A stretch of 64,000 nucleotides of DNA from Oscillatoriales cyanobacterium RM2_1_1 (GTDB lineage Bacteria; Cyanobacteriota; Cyanobacteriia; Cyanobacteriales; Microcoleaceae): contig JAAURB010000001.1 in assembly GCA_012033335.1 (NCBI GenBank), positions 98,759 through 162,758 on the forward strand. Direction: 5' to 3'. Each line of letters opens with the position of its first letter. The stretch's first letter is position 1. The translations under genes and the position numbers were made by a program. Of this stretch, positions 63,760 through 64,000 are shown piece by piece. The notes beneath the pieces were generated by a model. It did no database searches. It saw only the letters and a program-made list of their open reading frames with translations, and was not told where the DNA came from.

Positions 63760-63841
63760 AACTCCCAATTGATTACCTGCCCAAATTCTAAATCTTGATA
63801 CCTTAATTATGACCTGAGGTTTCAGGAACGTCAAAATAGAA

Positions 63842-63934
63842 TACAGCGTTTCTCACACTGCTGGATTTGGGAGTGGATAGTGCATCGCGCCACCAACTCC
63901 CAAATCCATACCTTACGAGATTGAAAAGCGCCGT
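63842..63934. repeat. Inverted-repeat element near the right edge
   Basis: Inner arms TGGATTTGGGAGT (63862-63874) and ACTCCCAAATCCA (63896-63908) are a perfect 13-bp pair. Outer arms TACAGCG and CGCCGTA are imperfect complements, giving a unit of about 93 bp. A related right arm (ATTGAAAACCGCTGTA) is near 61100. It looks like a miniature element. Confidence 0.6.
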
Positions 63935-63942
63935 ATAAGTAG

Positions 63943-64000
63943 ATGGTTGTAATTAATTATCAAACAGAAGGGGGTCTGGGGCACTGCCCCAGGAAGATGC
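63943..64000 (-). repeat. AATTAATT-ended MITE-like repeat, copy 3 (cut by window end)
   Basis: Reverse-oriented. It reads ATGGTTGTAATTAATTATCA, then AGGGGGTCTGGGGCACTGCC, and matches the complement of copies 1 and 2 from their right end into the core. The rest lies outside the window. Confidence 0.65.

Overview
The window is about 64 kb of cyanobacterial chromosome. Evidence: many GCGATCGC (HIP1) palindromes (for example at 4465, 7620, 8023, 16712, 18725, 21243, 22287, 59776), PEP-CTERM exported proteins, a GUN4-domain protein, a DUF1574 protein, a Ser/Thr kinase fused to WD40 repeats, a cyanobacterial-type pilMNO...pilQ cluster, a 1045-residue PEP carboxylase, and a nitrate-type ABC importer behind an NtcA-like promoter. 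Base composition looks close to 50% GC. A filamentous Oscillatoriales-like species would fit, but the sequence alone does not fix the genus.

Layout. 1-2142: nrtB (cut by the left edge) and nrtA, leftward, with a leader holding an NtcA-type site. 3001-10161: a PEP-CTERM protein, a HAD phosphatase, a type II NADH dehydrogenase, a kinase-WD40 protein with a small membrane protein, and a small hypothetical. 10789-17926: gnd, a frame-broken membrane-anchored CHAT protease-like gene, a small membrane protein and pnp. 18500-30821: SNF2 helicase plus SWIM protein, a PEP-CTERM protein, an inositol-phosphatase-family enzyme, a multi-helix mechanosensitive-type membrane protein, an SRPBCC protein, a DUF1400 protein, a SirB1 protein and an aldo/keto reductase. 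30927-35275: a TPR-glycosyltransferase 61 fusion, a DUF29 protein, then a stretch of dead genes (DUF433, an unidentified C-terminal fragment, TnpB). 35384-43546: tRNA-Ser(GGA), ppc, a small membrane protein and a 1170-residue DUF1574 protein. 43673-49108: an RND efflux adaptor and a frameshifted RND pump. 49202-51717: GUN4-domain protein, a small basic protein, an aldo/keto reductase fragment next to a MITE-like repeat, and a frameshifted PEP-CTERM gene. 51883-57446: pilQ, pilO, pilN, pilM. 57533-63759: S9 peptidase, XRE and Rrf2 regulators, a J-domain protein, a two-domain pterin synthase and a small exported protein.

How the genes work together. Most of the window is housekeeping: nitrogen uptake, pentose-phosphate and anaplerotic carbon metabolism, RNA decay, and type IV pilus alignment complex and secretin. 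Clear functional groups are nrtA-nrtB, helicase-SWIM, kinase-membrane protein, adaptor-pump and pilMNO-Q. I did not find a convincing new multi-gene system. The most useful second-look items are: (i) three genes broken only at homopolymer runs, which looks like sequencing error as much as gene decay; (ii) two dispersed repeat families, one of them (AATTAATT ends) next to a truncated gene; (iii) a pterin synthase with two fused domains, one lacking the catalytic cysteine; (iv) the four-fold repeated N-terminal half of the DUF1574 protein; (v) a perfect 15-bp stem between nrtA and nrtB.
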